Positions 23,503-37,800 of a DNA stretch of 64,000 nt are shown one piece after another. Location: NCBI RefSeq assembly GCF_037975245.1, contig NC_092574.1, forward strand, positions 18,262,713-18,326,712. Reading direction: 5' to 3'. The position numbers were made by a program, and so were the translations under genes. Numbering within the stretch: position 1 is the first letter of the stretch; each line of letters begins with the position of its first letter. The DNA comes from Apostichopus japonicus (taxonomy: Eukaryota > Echinodermata > Holothuroidea > Aspidochirotida > Stichopodidae). The notes beneath the pieces are model-generated. The model was not told the origin of the DNA. It did no database searches and saw nothing but the letters and a program-made list of their open reading frames with translations.

Positions 23503-25181
23503 CATCTTTTCTTACGAACAACATAATTGTTTCCTCACATGTACCTACTTGACCGCCCATTTATAGTTCACCCTATAGGGTGACATCTAGCCTTATGTGT
23601 TAATAGCTTTGATTCAGTATGATCGCAACAATGCACATTTAAGAAGAACCAAAGCCTGTAACTAAAGGTCTGCATAATCGGAATAACAGAGGAATTAAAT
23701 CCACAATAGTCCATTTCGGTTGTTAACAATAGACTGTTAAAAACTCAAGTATTCTTCATTGATTTTGTAGCATACTTAACCTATTATTACTTAAACAATG
23801 GACCGCTGAGACACCTTCGTTGTATGCCTGAACCTTTTAGCGACTAAGCTGCTCATTAATTATTCACAAAAGTACAAGGTTCATCATTAGATATAGACTA
23901 TAGCAACATAGTAAGCTATATAGTTAATGTGGGAATTGATACCGATCATATTTGGGCTGTACGTTAAGTTGGTTGGTTTCACATTCATTTGTACTTTTTT
24001 TAACTATCTCCGGCTACATGCAATTTTCATGTTTGCAAGCTATTCAATATATATATTAACCTATCAGGATGCCAAGGCTGTTAAAATGACTGAACTTCCT
24101 TAACTGGACAGTACACTTTATAATAATCCAGTGAGTTGACATTGTTGAAAATCAGCATATCTCGAGCCTTCTCCTCCGCCATACAGGTAAAAAATTCGCT
24201 TAATTTGCTTTTTATTTTTAAATATTTATACTTGGCAAATTTATGGACAATACTGATGATTGACTTTAAAGACAACAGCTGGGTAGTAAAAGGTGGAGGA
24301 GGCAAGTGAAGGGTTGCAGGAGGTAGGTAGTAAGAGAAGCGTAGAGTAGACCTTGTTTGTTTTGGTGCAAATATTGTCACTGGTTATACAAACAGCATTA
24401 ATAGTTATATGTCCTGGTAATAAAGTGGCACATTTGCAAGCAACTTGCGTCAGTAAAATTCCTCGAAACAATTTCAAAAGGATTAAGCAATCTTATACCT
24501 CTCTCGTGTAAAGCCGTTCTCTAATATGAACTTCATGATTCTTAAGTCACTTATGAGGTTATTATATAGTATTATTATCATTATATGTTATTACAATGGG
24601 TTTTTAATGCGTGCCACTTAGAGTTGTTGACATGTTACAAAATGTTAAAGCGAACTGGATCACAGATAAAGGCCTTTATGCGAAACACTCAACATACTAA
24701 CTCATTTGTTTCCATGGAAACGTAACCATTTACGGATTCGTTAAGAAAAAAACACTTGTCGAATTGACAGGAAGCGCAAGTTTGGCAAGACCATGAGTAG
24801 TAACAAATTGTAATCCTCAAACGCAGCCTCGCGTTAAAAGAGGGACGGGCGAATAAGGTGTATATAGTATTCAACTGATCAACTAATCGAAATGTTTCTT
24901 TCCTTCAAAGTTACACGACTGTGCTTCAAATTATATTTAGCCTAACTATAGTTATAACTAGAGTTATTACCAATCATACATCTGAGAGTCATCAACAGAT
25001 AAAGTGAGTGTAGTCTTTAGTACATAAGCTTCATGGATCTATAGAATCATAAAACCGTCATGACACAGGTGAAAAGTAACGAAACACCGCAAATCTATTT
25101 CATTCAAACATTACACAAAGTATATTTCGTCCTGAGAGTTGAAAGGTCTATATGCGCGCATGCGTACATTCACACGTGGGA

Positions 25182-25217
<36 letters not shown>

Positions 25218-25664
25218 AAAGAAAGAAAGAAAGAAAGAAGTCATATGCTATATGGAGAGAACTGACTTGAATCTCGGTCTTCGAAAATTAAACGGAGCAG
25301 TCCTTCATCCTTGCCAGGCTATAAAATTACAAAGTAAGGCATACGGTTGAGGTGTAAGCCTTATAACAAGGTAAACATTGAACAGACGCATTACTTTATG
25401 ATGACATGAAATATTCACGATTTAAATTAAACGTCATTAGATATTCACCGAATAGACGGACTAGAGGATTACGGTAATATACGTTTCAACAGTAAACGGT
25501 GCTTTGTTTATCATTTCTATTTAGTGATTCAACATATGGGTGTAGGTTGTAGAAGCTATATACATATAGTAGACTATAGGCTACTAAAATGATATAGACT
25601 TAGAATAGAGTAACTGCAACCTCCAGTTACGTTCAATGTATCTGTTATTCTCTTGATACTCAGC
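23503..25664. other. Intergenic stretch upstream of CNBD copy B
   Basis: AT-rich. Contains (TA)n at 25183-25214 followed by (GAAA)n at 25215-25239. No gene, RNA or transposon coding recognised. Confidence 0.5.
25183..25239. repeat. (TA)n then (GAAA)n compound microsatellite
   Basis: A TA run of about 32 bp directly followed by about six GAAA copies, 430 bp upstream of the first coding exon of CNBD copy B. Confidence 0.95.
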
Positions 25665-25858
25665 ATGGGATCCACTGAAAGTGATGCTGATGACGTCAGC
25701 TCGATAGCGCCCTCAACAAGGTCTCGTAGAAAAAAACTTTCCATAAATATCCCTCCACTACCAGCTTTGAAGAGGAATGACAACAAAAAGTTGACCAGAT
25801 CAAAAACACTCCAGTTCATCGGTGTCCCTGATAAACCAGAAAGACGGAACTCATTAAC
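25665..25858 (+). CDS. CNBD copy B, candidate first coding exon (long form)
   Basis: MGSTESDADDVSSIAP onward, 64 codons plus two bases, then a consensus donor gtgagt. Basic and Ser-rich (SRRKKL, KKLTRSKTL). A possible acceptor (ttgatactcag) lies directly before the ATG, so a non-coding exon may precede. Codon-like composition and the phase-2 donor, which fits exon 32996, support it. The exon contains a TGACGTCA (25691-25698). Confidence 0.65.
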
Positions 25859-28800
25859 GTGAGTATACAGTTCATTTCATCTCATTGCATCTCATTTCAT
25901 CTCGAAACGCTACTTATCAGAAATGAACGCATAATTTATCAAACTGCTTAGAATATGTTACTCTTTCATCAGTCAACATTGCTTTCTCTCTGCATGATGG
26001 ACTGTCCTTTTCAAAAACCTTCAACAACCTTCAACAACACGAGTTAATAAATTCATCATTTGGGGCATAGGGTTACCTTTCCTTTGAAATCAATCATTCA
26101 TTTCGTCTTCTTCAAGGAAATTCTTATCCCAAATATTCTACACACCGATTTTTTATCGGTCTATATCAGCGGTCCTCTTAACTTCCTTTGTTACAAACTC
26201 AAGACAACATAACAGTTCCACCTGCAACCGTTACCAATTAAGGGACAACTGACATTTTATGACCTAGCATCTGATGTGGAGAAAAAAAAAAGAGGTTAAA
26301 ACCGTGCCTCGGGAGGTGCCGTTATTAGATGAAATAGTATTCCAAAAAGGATTTGATCTTCTATAGCTCACGTAATGGGATCGAATGGTAATTGAATTAA
26401 ATATTCATGAAATTATATTTTTATTGGGACCACGGGGAGGTTGTGAAAATGAAGCTGAGAACTAGATGAGGCACTAACATAAGCCTACAGGCGGCAAGTA
26501 TATAGTCTTCACCCGTTGTACTTCATTTCTCGTACACATTTTAATGAAGCTTTGAAACGGTCAGTGGATGACATTGCAATTAAAACTAACGACCATTATC
26601 CAAAGTATAAAGATTAAAGTTTAATAATTAATTTATCAATTATTAATATATCAAACAACCATTCCCTTTCCTGCAAAATGAAGGCTAGTCTGCGGTTATT
26701 TAACGATTTCGACCAGAATCTCAACTTGTCGTAGCCAAGACTCTTTTCATTTTTAAATTAATTAATATTAATCACAAAACATGTTTAAAATGCTAATTAG
26801 AAAGTACGTTAATTTTATCTCTCTATTTTGTAATGAAACTTGACTAATGAAGCTTGTGACCTACACTGGAAATTGTATAATGAATCATCGCAAAACATTC
26901 GGAATATTAGTTAAAATTAACTCCAGTCGCTGCTTTAAAACTATGCATAGTTTAGACAGATTGATATATGGTACTCGGAGAATATATAGGCAACATGCAC
27001 CGTAGAACTTCCTGAAATTTATTTCCAATGTTATACAATGTGTTGTCGCCACCCCGCACCCTCCCCCCGCCCTCCATCCATCCCGATTGGTCACACACGA
27101 TTATTATTATTATTATTACTATTATTATTATTATTATTATTACACGAGATTTATATAGCGCCTTATTCAATTAAAAAATTGCTCTAAAGCGCTTTACAGC
27201 AAAAGATAAAAAATTTGTTAAAAGTAAAAAAAAAGTTAAAAAGGTTATAAAAGTTAAGATTGTATAGAAAAATAGAAATGTTAAAACATAAATAGAAAAA
27301 TAAATAGAAAAATTATGACTAAAATACAATAATAACACCTAAATTAAGTATGTACAGCAAGTATAAAATAAGTACATTAATCTGTGTTGGCAGCTCTAAA
27401 AAACAGTGTTTTAAGTAATTTCTTGAATTGCGTTAAGTCTATATTAATATTGCATATGTCCTGGGGTAAGTTATTCCATAATGTGGCAGCAGTATAATCA
27501 AAACGTTTAAATTCATAATCAGTTTCGTGTCAATCGGCCCCTACTGTTTTAGGGTTTTCAGTTTTGTTGATTACCACTTGAGTTAAAAAACTGCATATTT
27601 CATGAGAAAATGTGAACAGGTGCGCCAGGTGTATACATTTTATTAGCATGTCGCCGTTACAAAAACACAATGTTTTAAACGTTTTCAAAGTACGGATACT
27701 CGTAAGGGACGGACGGACACATTTCGTAAAAGCAAATCCAACAAAAAGGTGGGCAGACGATTGTTTAATGTGTTATTTTAGTATCCATCCACGTGTTATA
27801 TAATTAAAGGGAACCGTGTATCTAAAGCTGCAATATAGCATTTGGCCAATAAACGACCGGTTCTCAAGGTCCTTTGAATTTAAATTGGGGGGAGGGGGCG
27901 GATCGCGACCCTTAGTAGTGTTCCCAAAGTAGTTTTCATGGTCGCTTCTGATGTTGTGGGGGAGGGCCGAGGGTAATATGGTAAAAAAAAGTTCAAATAT
28001 AATTAAATCAAAAGTTGCAAAATATAACACCGTTTTTTGTAAATAAGCACCCTTAAATATATATTAATTTCTAAATAGGAGGGGGTTACCTCTTCTCCAC
28101 AGACCCCCTTCTCCAGACTACAACATCCACCACTTGGGGGGGGGGGATGGAAGGTCCCCAGGAATATCAAGGTGAAAGTTAGGGTCACCAACCAACAGGG
28201 GTCTAAATCTATGTTAATGAAGTAGCAGTACTAGGATGTTCACACCATGAATGTGAAATCTTTATGAGTAATCTTGAACATTTGAAGAAGCGCTCTGCCA
28301 AGTCATTAGATATTGCTTCCCTATTCCCATTCAAATTAATCTAAAAAACAAGAAAGACGGATTGATTTTCAGTCAATTGTTGCCACAAGCCAAATTATCA
28401 TTCATCATGTTACTACAACGAGCTAATTCTCTGTGTGGCGCTATTTTCATAATATACTTTAACCTTAGAGCTGCAATAGTTCTGTAACAACACATATCAT
28501 GAAACTGCCGAACAGGCGCTTCAATCGTAACAGAATAAAATGTAAACGAATATGTACATTTATGTTATCAATCCCCCTCTCAATTCATCCAACCCCTCCA
28601 TCCAAAAAAAAAAAGAACAATAAAAGCTCCCCTCCCCACACAAAAATCATCATCATCATGATAATAATCACGTGCTTACCCTTTACATGGTTAATATCTT
28701 ACAAAGAAAAAATAATGAATAGAACACCTACTCCTGCTCCCACCTTTTTATCCACAAAGTGGCAGGTCCGTAGCCATGACGGAGTGGGCTAGGTGAAACT

Positions 28801-31800
28801 TCCGCTCCACCTGCCCCGTCCCCTCCTCATTCCAATAAAAAATAATGTTAAACGTCTGTGATTTCTCTTTTCAAAGTTAATCACGACTAAATCATGAGAA
28901 ACGTGTGATTTAGTTAGAATGATGGCAATGATAGCAGAATTGTAAGCCCTTTAACACAAACAAAATTTCTCAACAGTGATGATGGGGGGGGGGGGGGTCC
29001 CACTCCTTATACCTCTCCCAGGAGGGACAGAAGAAAACATTTCGGCACTCAAATTCATGCAAATCTAAACACGGAACTGCAGATTGGAAGTTCGGAACGG
29101 GCATAAGGTGACAGCCGACGTGGGGAGGGGGGGGGGTGCATGTGTGGATGGTTTTGGTGGTATAGAGAAGGGCATGAGTGTGGAATGTTTAAAGTATTAG
29201 TTACCAGGTATTAGCTCAAATGAAATTTGTCCTGGACACATGGTCAATGATCATTCATGGTCCTATATTGTCCTCAGTCTACGGAGAATTCTCATGTCAA
29301 AGATTATAACAAGTTTCCCGACCGTCCAAATTCAATTAATAAATATTTCTCCCACAATGTCTTGTAATTGTAACTTCATCCCAAAGCCAATTCTCTCATG
29401 AAAGCGAGACATTATCGACGACCTGTCGATTTCATTTACTGTATCCTTCTTCGTTGAGAGCTAAGTCTCTTTTGTCATCGCGAGGAGAGAGAGAGAGGCA
29501 GTAATACAAAACAAACAATTCCATAGAAGATGAAGACTAACCTGACAACAGTAACAATGGAGAGTTATTGTAAAACTGTCTCTTAGAGTGGAGAGAGGGA
29601 TCGTTAATAAACTCATACAGTGAATAAACAGCATACTGTACGCATACTATTGTGTGTGTTTAGTATATTGCCTATATACACCACCCACATACCACTCCAT
29701 TCACTCTTAGTTTTGATATATCATGGAGGAACAAAAACATAAACTGGATTCGGAGAAGAAAAACAGTGCGGATAGATTAAAACACAGGTATTTAAAAGGA
29801 TAGTCCAGAGGAAAATTTATTTTCTTGACTTAAATGAGAGATGATTATATATATAGCTAGCATCCTAACAAATAAATGTACATGCAATTCCTACATTGAA
29901 TTAGTTTCGAGATACAGTATAGACATTGTACACCAGAAGTTAACGAGTCTTTGAAGCAAACAAGTTTGGTGTCATGCATAGTTACAGACGGACATCAACA
30001 TGCTTAATTTGTTGTTTTCCTTATTTCTCCAAATTTACTTGTTTGGACCTTGGATCGGACCAGCAGGGTTCCAGCTTTGCTGTCCGTGGGCTGTGAAGTT
30101 ATATGGAAATTCCAATGACTAAGTGTATTCATTCATATGTTATTGCATCCAAATTTTGAAGACGAAAATTGAATGGACATTTTAAAGAAAAACAACATAA
30201 GCATTTGTCCTTGACATATATGTAATGTATTGATAACATTTATTAGGCCTAGGCCTATTTAAAGGCCATGCAAGTATTTATGCTTTATATATTTTCCTTT
30301 TCCAGTTGTGTGTTGTATCCGAGGAAATTGACCTAATGGTCCGTGTATAAGTAGTCCAGTCAATTTAATTGAAATACCACCTGGCCTGACGACAGTGATT
30401 TTTGATGGTCTACAGCATATTAAATTAATTTTGATTCATGATACGTTATACTCAAGTCTCGTTAGCCGAAGTTATGAGAATCCATCAAAAGAGTTTTGGA
30501 TATTAATAAGTTACAGCGATTTGTTTTCTCATGCTAAAAATGTGGACCAATGAATGTTGAAGACCCTAAAGCTCATACCAACCAGTTGAAACAATTGTTT
30601 ATACTCTTTACTTTCATATCCCACTTTCAGAGCACTCGTACTGACAGTATGAACGATGTGATATCCAGTTTCTAAGTATCAGAAACATATGTGTACTGTC
30701 AGTACAAGTGCTTTGAAGCATGGTATGAGAGGACAGTATAGAGTGGTATTTAGCGTTAGAAAATTTGTCCATGCAAACTGGCTTTACCAAAATTTGAGCC
30801 TATGCTTATTTATGATCCTAATTACCCCCAATGAAACCACGATTATCCTCCATAATACCACGGTAATCAATTAATTGGCATCCCTTCAATCTGGTCGGGG
30901 ACGGGGCTGGGGGGGGGGGGGGTAATTGACAGTCATAATTTGGTTGTTATCTTGACATATATATATAGGGTAACTTCACGCATCTCTCAAGAGTCCTGAT
31001 TTTATAGATATAGGTGTCGATTTCTGATTTAAAAATGAACTATCACAACTTGTTTTAATTACGTCTGTGTATCAATTTGATACGCTTTATGATTAACCAG
31101 TGATAGGCACGTAACATGACTTATGTAACACGCAGTTAAGTAATCGTGTCAGAAGGCGCATTCCTATGCTACAACCGTCGGAAAGGAGTACTATCAAATA
31201 TACAGATGGAAAACACAGTTACTGTAAGGCACTGTGGTTGAGTTATCGCAAAGTAAAAACATATCGTTTTCTTGCATGGTGCGTGACAGGTCAAGCGTGA
31301 AGCGTGACAGGTCACGCGTTGACTTAAACACCACATATTACATTAGATTAATTAATCATGTATTATCCACAAGACTGGTCCAGTATAAGGTCTTTTGTCG
31401 GTCCTGTCGTTCAATCCTACTTTAAGTCAATCAATATTTTGATTCCAAGCAATCGGGGATACTCGGTGGTTTCGAAATACCCGGTATAATACCCGGTATA
31501 CTTTTATACAGGTTAATGTTGGTTTAGACTTGTATACATATGCCAATTAGTGACATTTTGACAGAATCGAAGATCGGCAAATGTCACCGCCGAGTACATA
31601 CTTGTCACTTATCGTTGCTAGGTCAGAAAGATTGGACAAACTGCGGAACGATGGAACATATTTATCATTAGTAAAGCGACACAGACGTCATAACGGCAAT
31701 ATTTATATAGTCCATATCTTGCTGTGACGTAAGAAAACATACCAATTTCCAATTCCAATTCCAATTCCGATTCAATTGAAATCAAAATTAAATCATATAA

Positions 31801-34800
31801 AATGATGTCATTTAATTTTGCTAGGTATATACTGTATTTACACGTCTATGCAACCAACTGTATGAAGGTCCCTGGATCGTATACCTCACAAACGTGACGG
31901 CAGTTCCTGGATACCCTGATCAAATAGTATACATCATAGCATCCATACATATCTCAATGGTTTGAATGAAGAATGTATGTAACCTGCTGTGATTTCCGAC
32001 TGACATGCTGGTAGTGTGTTTATTGCCACCGTTTATACGTTGAGTCGTAATCTGTTATTTCCATGGCAACGATAACCCCCAAACTAAGTTCTTCGGATTT
32101 CTTAACGTGATAGTCGTTGTGTGAAAGTATGCACTGTACAACCAGTGAGTTGTTGTGGAACAACAGTGCCAACAGGGCACTTGTTTTGGAGTAACCAAAT
32201 AGCATGAAGATATATCTAACGTTTGAAGAATCTTCAATATAGCAATAATGTAGCCTTGTAAATAGTTTCGGTTTAGATTATTAACTCGAGTACTCAACCA
32301 GTAAGCAACGCAAAATAAAACAATATTTACAAATAAAGTGCATAAAAAGAACGCAGGGAAGTACACACATACTTCCATGGTTTGCCTAAAGCTCCAGTTT
32401 GGAGGTATTTACCGGTCAAGCAACAGAAGTGACCGCTAGCCGTCGGGGACTGAGTTCCACTCAAGACCAGCTGTTTTGTTCGCACGCTTGTACAGATATC
32501 ATTATCTATGGCTCCAAGGGAATTGCTCCTGCACTAAATGTATATTTGGATCACAAGCAGAGCAAGAGTGCAACTGTACCCGGATAAATGGATAGGCTAT
32601 TTCCTTGACCACCCTACTTCCAGACTCGGACAAACATGTGGTTTGACGAGATGATAATTATCGCCAAATTTTAAGTGGATCTTTTGCTTTGTTAGAAAAT
32701 AAACTTCTCCACGTTATTCTTACCATGTATGTTTGCATTCTAACCAGTGGGAGCTTTCAAACAGCAGCTCCTTGATAGGTCGATCGATAGGTGATATCAC
32801 GGACTATATCCTGGCGAATAGAAATATTTACAGAAAATGTCCTTTCACGCGTCCGGTTTTTCAGTGAAATTCCTCCTGGAAGTCTCCTGGAATATAACAA
32901 ATCTCAGATGATTTGCAAAAGTAAAATCAAGGATGACGTATCAACGATAAACATAAAATGAAGTCTTTCTCTTTTGCCATGGTTGTTGCTCGCAGGAGGA
33001 TCTCAAATATTGATGGCCAAGAGAAAGGGAAAAAATCTGGCTCGGCTGGGAGGATGTTGGTTAGGAGGAAGACGGCCCAGACATTGCAGGAGGATGACAG
33101 AGAAAGCCAGAGCGACGTAAATAGGGGACCAACGGTGAGTTTTACCCCCGCCCCACCATCAACCCACCCTCCGCTACCACTTTAAGAGTTGTTTGCTGTA
33201 CCAGTGGTAAACAGTACTTAGTTTAATTTAATACATATTGGTCATTGGGGACTCGTCCATGCAGAGTTAACGTTATGCATCATAGAGTCTGACATCGGTA
33301 CCAAACATATTCACTCGCTAGTTTTGTCGATGTTTTCTGTTATGGGAGTTGGTATAGTCTTATCAGCAATATGGGCTTCATACCGCAGCACGTAGGTGAA
33401 CCTTACCCTGCTTCCAAAACAGGAAGCTGGAATATCCCTTGTTCTAACACTAAGATAATGACACGGTGGTACATTATAATGGAGTACACGAATTCAGAAA
33501 GCTCAAACAACTTCACTCGGTTATCAAAGTCATCCGATGTTTATGTCGCAATAAACAGTACTTTACCAGGGGCGGATACAGGATTTTAATAAATGAAGGA
33601 GGGCGTGTGTCCGAATTTGAAGCCGACTCTCGTGTATATAGGGGAGGAGGGGGAAGGTTCTGGACTTCATCCGCCAGACCTGCCAGAAAAGGGGGAAAAG
33701 TAGACGTGAAATGGTGCACTCTGTGGCTTATTTAGGCTTTAAGGAAGGGTTACATGCGCTCTCTAATTTTCTTTTTGTGTGTGTGAAAAATGGAATGTGG
33801 TGTTTAGCCCCACCACCTGGATGCGCGCCTGCCTATGGTACCTGTTTGTGGATAGTATATATGGCCCGGTAATTGGTTAGTTCTTAATGGCGGGATAATT
33901 GAAACATACATAGTGAGGTAGTATAAGGACAATAGGATAAGGGGTTAGATGAGTTCATGAGACCAGATAATAAATGGAAGGGAAAGGAACATGGTTGGTT
34001 AGAGAATATATGAAGCAACGGAATAAAGGATCAACTTAAGGGATTAAGTTAGTGCTGGTGTCGCATATAAGCTCTTAAACGGATTGACATGAATCCTGGC
34101 AAGGTTTACTCTGGAAATAACCCTTCTATATTATATAATTACTTATTTGCTTTCCAGCCGTATCAAAGATTCCAACTGAAGGCCCGGGCAGTGAAGTGGT
34201 TATGTTACATCTGTACAGTATATATGAGGTGAGCAGGTTTCAACAGCAGAATTTACAGTGTTATTTATTTGTTGTTTGTTTTTTACTTTAAGTATTATCA
34301 AAATATGGCTTGTGTAACGGGTGAGTGGTGTGTAAACGTTTTGGCATTCGGACTGGCTCTACATGAAAAATTGAAGTTCTCAGATGTCATTTCAAAAGAT
34401 TCAAGTCCTCAGAAGAATTCTAGTGTGTATGGGTAATGTTAAGGTTATAGTACGTGGATTCGAACAATGGAAGAAACAAATGGGACCCTCAGTCTGGATG
34501 CAAAACACACGTGCGGGTGTGGGGAGGGGAAGGAGGGAGGAGGAGGGGGAGGAGTGGGGGTATCATTAAACCATGCCTTGCTTTGCACCGTACAAAATTT
34601 TCGTTTAGTAAAAGTTCTAACATGCATAAACGCGTTTTTTTTTTGTGTGGCATCTTCAGGGAAGCGTCCGACCGAGCGTTAAAGGGCAGCTTGTTGGAGC
34701 TGGTTGAAGATATCTTCTGCGCGGCGGAGAAAGAGGCTAGAAGGACCGGAAATGACGCGAGCATGCCGCGTGGATTAGTAAGCCCCGCCTACCCAGAAAT

Positions 34801-37800
34801 GACATTTGATGCCGCCGAATTTCAACGGTTTTCGAAACGTGAGGAAGGATTGCCAAACAAAATTAAGGAATTATTACGGATACCGGAGGATGACAGGACA
34901 CTGGACCAAATACAAAATGTGAGTATCACTACTAATTATTGACTAGTTCGAATTCTGACATACTGCCCTCAGTTTATCTGAAATTTTAGCCATGGCCTCT
35001 CTACGTTTGAAAGGTGATCTGGGATCTAGCCGTATATAGAGACGGCTCTGATCTGGTATGGGTCTGGGTCTGGGTCAAGTTTATGTTTATGTTGTTGTTG
35101 TTTTAAACTTTATCGACGTGCTGTCGCAAGGGAGGGTGTAGGCATCGGACATTATAGACCGAAAGTATGATAAAAATTATTTCAAAATTGTCCAAAGGAG
35201 GCCACGAAATAATGTAGAAATAACATTAGTAAGTAAAAAAAATAATCAATAAATGCATCAGTTGTGTTATGAAGTAAACAAAAGAATCATATACACCATT
35301 TAATTATAAACACCATCTTTCAGTATGCCTTTAACTGTCTCTTATTAATTTAGATTGTGCGTCATATGCAGAGTGTGGAAGAGTTTGCCAAATTCCCGCC
35401 CGAGTTACAAAAAAGACTGTGCAAATACGCCTGGTATGAATGGTAAGGCACAATTTTGTATATGTTTTGTGTGTTAGGCTACCGGTATGCATTGTGGTTG
35501 TTTAGGCTACAAAACGCTCTTCAATCAATAGAAACAATATTATTTTCAAAGTTAAAGTTTTGTTTGAAGCAGTTTCAAACAAAATTGATTTTATATGCCT
35601 ATAAAAAAAAAAAAATTCGGACGTGTGCATTTCAAATAACTTTATCTTTATATAATTTCGAGACATAATTCAGTTTCAAAATAATTGTATCCGTTTAAAG
35701 TTAAAGATAACTTTAAACGTTAAAAGACATCTTTAGTTTGATTAAGTGAAATAGTTTATTTAATGAATGCATACTTCGCAACAAGGTCGGGATGATGAAT
35801 GATGATGACGACAAGAATATACATCGCAACTACATCTTCAGTCGTGCTCTCCTATTCATGTTCTTGCAGTGCGCCACTAGGTTCCAAAACATGACAACGT
35901 GGTGACAGTACAGTATTTCTATGAACAAAATTCATGGATTGATTTAATGAAACGAATGTTCACCGAACGTAACGTTGATTAGATCTGACCAATCACATTC
36001 AAGCATTCTGTAAGCTACAACTTCGGAGTTGGAAACGTACCTTGTTCTATGAATATATTATATTATATTGCTGTGGCCGATTGGAAAAAGGCGGTGGCAT
36101 TTGAAGCAATGAGGCCTAGCAATCGAGAGGTTCGGGGCTCGATTCCCGGTCGGGTCATAGTAAGGTGGGTTTTCCATCCAAGAGCAATCTACTGGTTTCC
36201 CATCTGAAATGACTTTCTAAATTGAAAAGATCCAAATTTGAGTTAAAATGTTGAATTGGAAGCCACCCGACGTGTAAGTTGTAATTCCATAAGCCCTTGC
36301 GGGTTTCCCCCACATTTGTGGTCGCTTGAGCGTTGTAAAATTAGCTGCTGATATTATTATTATTTCATTTTACAGTTTTGGCAGAAACAGGGTCGTTACG
36401 AAAGAAGGTCAATTTGCTGATGGTCTCTACTTTGTACTTTCAGGAAAACGTGAGTCTAGGCTTATTAATTTTTGCTAGTTCTATCTATGTATGTTGTTAC
36501 AGACAACAGCAGCTGCGGTAACAACCGGTTGCTTATGATCTTCGAAGTAATTTTGTGCACGAAATGTTGTTAAGTCAGGAGAAACACCAAGAAGAGAACT
36601 GAAATGCCCACAAACTGTTTATTTACCCAACGAATGCTCCAGTAGGTAAAAAAAACATTTCGAAATGTTCGATGCTTGAAGGATCTTCTGCAGAAGAGAA
36701 GCAAACCATAAATAACATTTCATAAATTGTGCAGGTTTATATGAATATATTGTTATAGTGTGTTATCAAGACAATGGTTGTATCTCATTCATGACATTGA
36801 GAAATGTTATAACAAATGATTATGCACGGACGATGACCTGTGGCGCAAAATTGATTTTGATTCCAACACTGATCCAGTTTGTAATTTTAAACCCCTTCAA
36901 TTTCTTTTTTGAGATATGAGACTTTAAACATCAGCGGCTCATCGTTAAAAACGACTGGCATACTAAGTCTAGCACACAGACTATTAGGCCAACCCATCAT
37001 AATGAAGCACAAATCTCGATAGAAAGAAAAACAACTTTTAGGTCTCAACATTTTCAAAGACAAATCGAGCTGGATGTCAACAATGTTGTTTGCATGAAGT
37101 TAAAATAGTTATTATGAATTATGAAACAATTAATAATCAATGTCTTGATGTAGAATCCAACCTCGTTATCACTTTATATTTAAAGGAGCATTCCAGACAT
37201 GAGGAATAGTTTACTAATTAATATCTTAAAAGTCGTACTGGCAATAGAAACGTCACTATAAAACCCAAGTTTATCTCCTCTGTTTTTTTTTAAGATTTTA
37301 CCTAAAGTGATCATGAAAATAAATCTTTTTATTCAAATAAACAATTAAGTTGCTGTGTAATAACAAATAGTTCATATGCTATTATATTTTATCTCTTGGA
37401 TGCATCAGTGACCGAAACATGCGGAGGTCAAACATATATTCTCAAGAAAGGGGACAAATTTGGAGTAAGTGTTATTCAAGAATTAACGTTTTCATGATTC
37501 TTGTTGTTCGGAATTGTTAATATGATATAATTATAGGTTTTTTTTAAAATATAAAATCACAACCTGTTGCTATTTTATACATCTAATGATGTTTTGTATT
37601 TTTGTATTTAATTTATTCTAAAACCGATTTGATTTGTACAAATACATTTTCCATTCTGTGACATTTTTTGGTTACGTCATCATTGGCTTTGGTTGCTATT
37701 GGCCTTTAAACACATTGTGAATGTGAAATTATAATCCTTTAAGCAATGTGTTTATTTCATTTCATACTTAATTGATACGTTCTACATTCAATTTTATAGG

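Noticed and set aside
34454-34942. Continuous 162-codon frame read as one exon
   Set aside because: Only 34660-34918 has splice sites and family similarity; the upstream part is a repeat and G-rich run.
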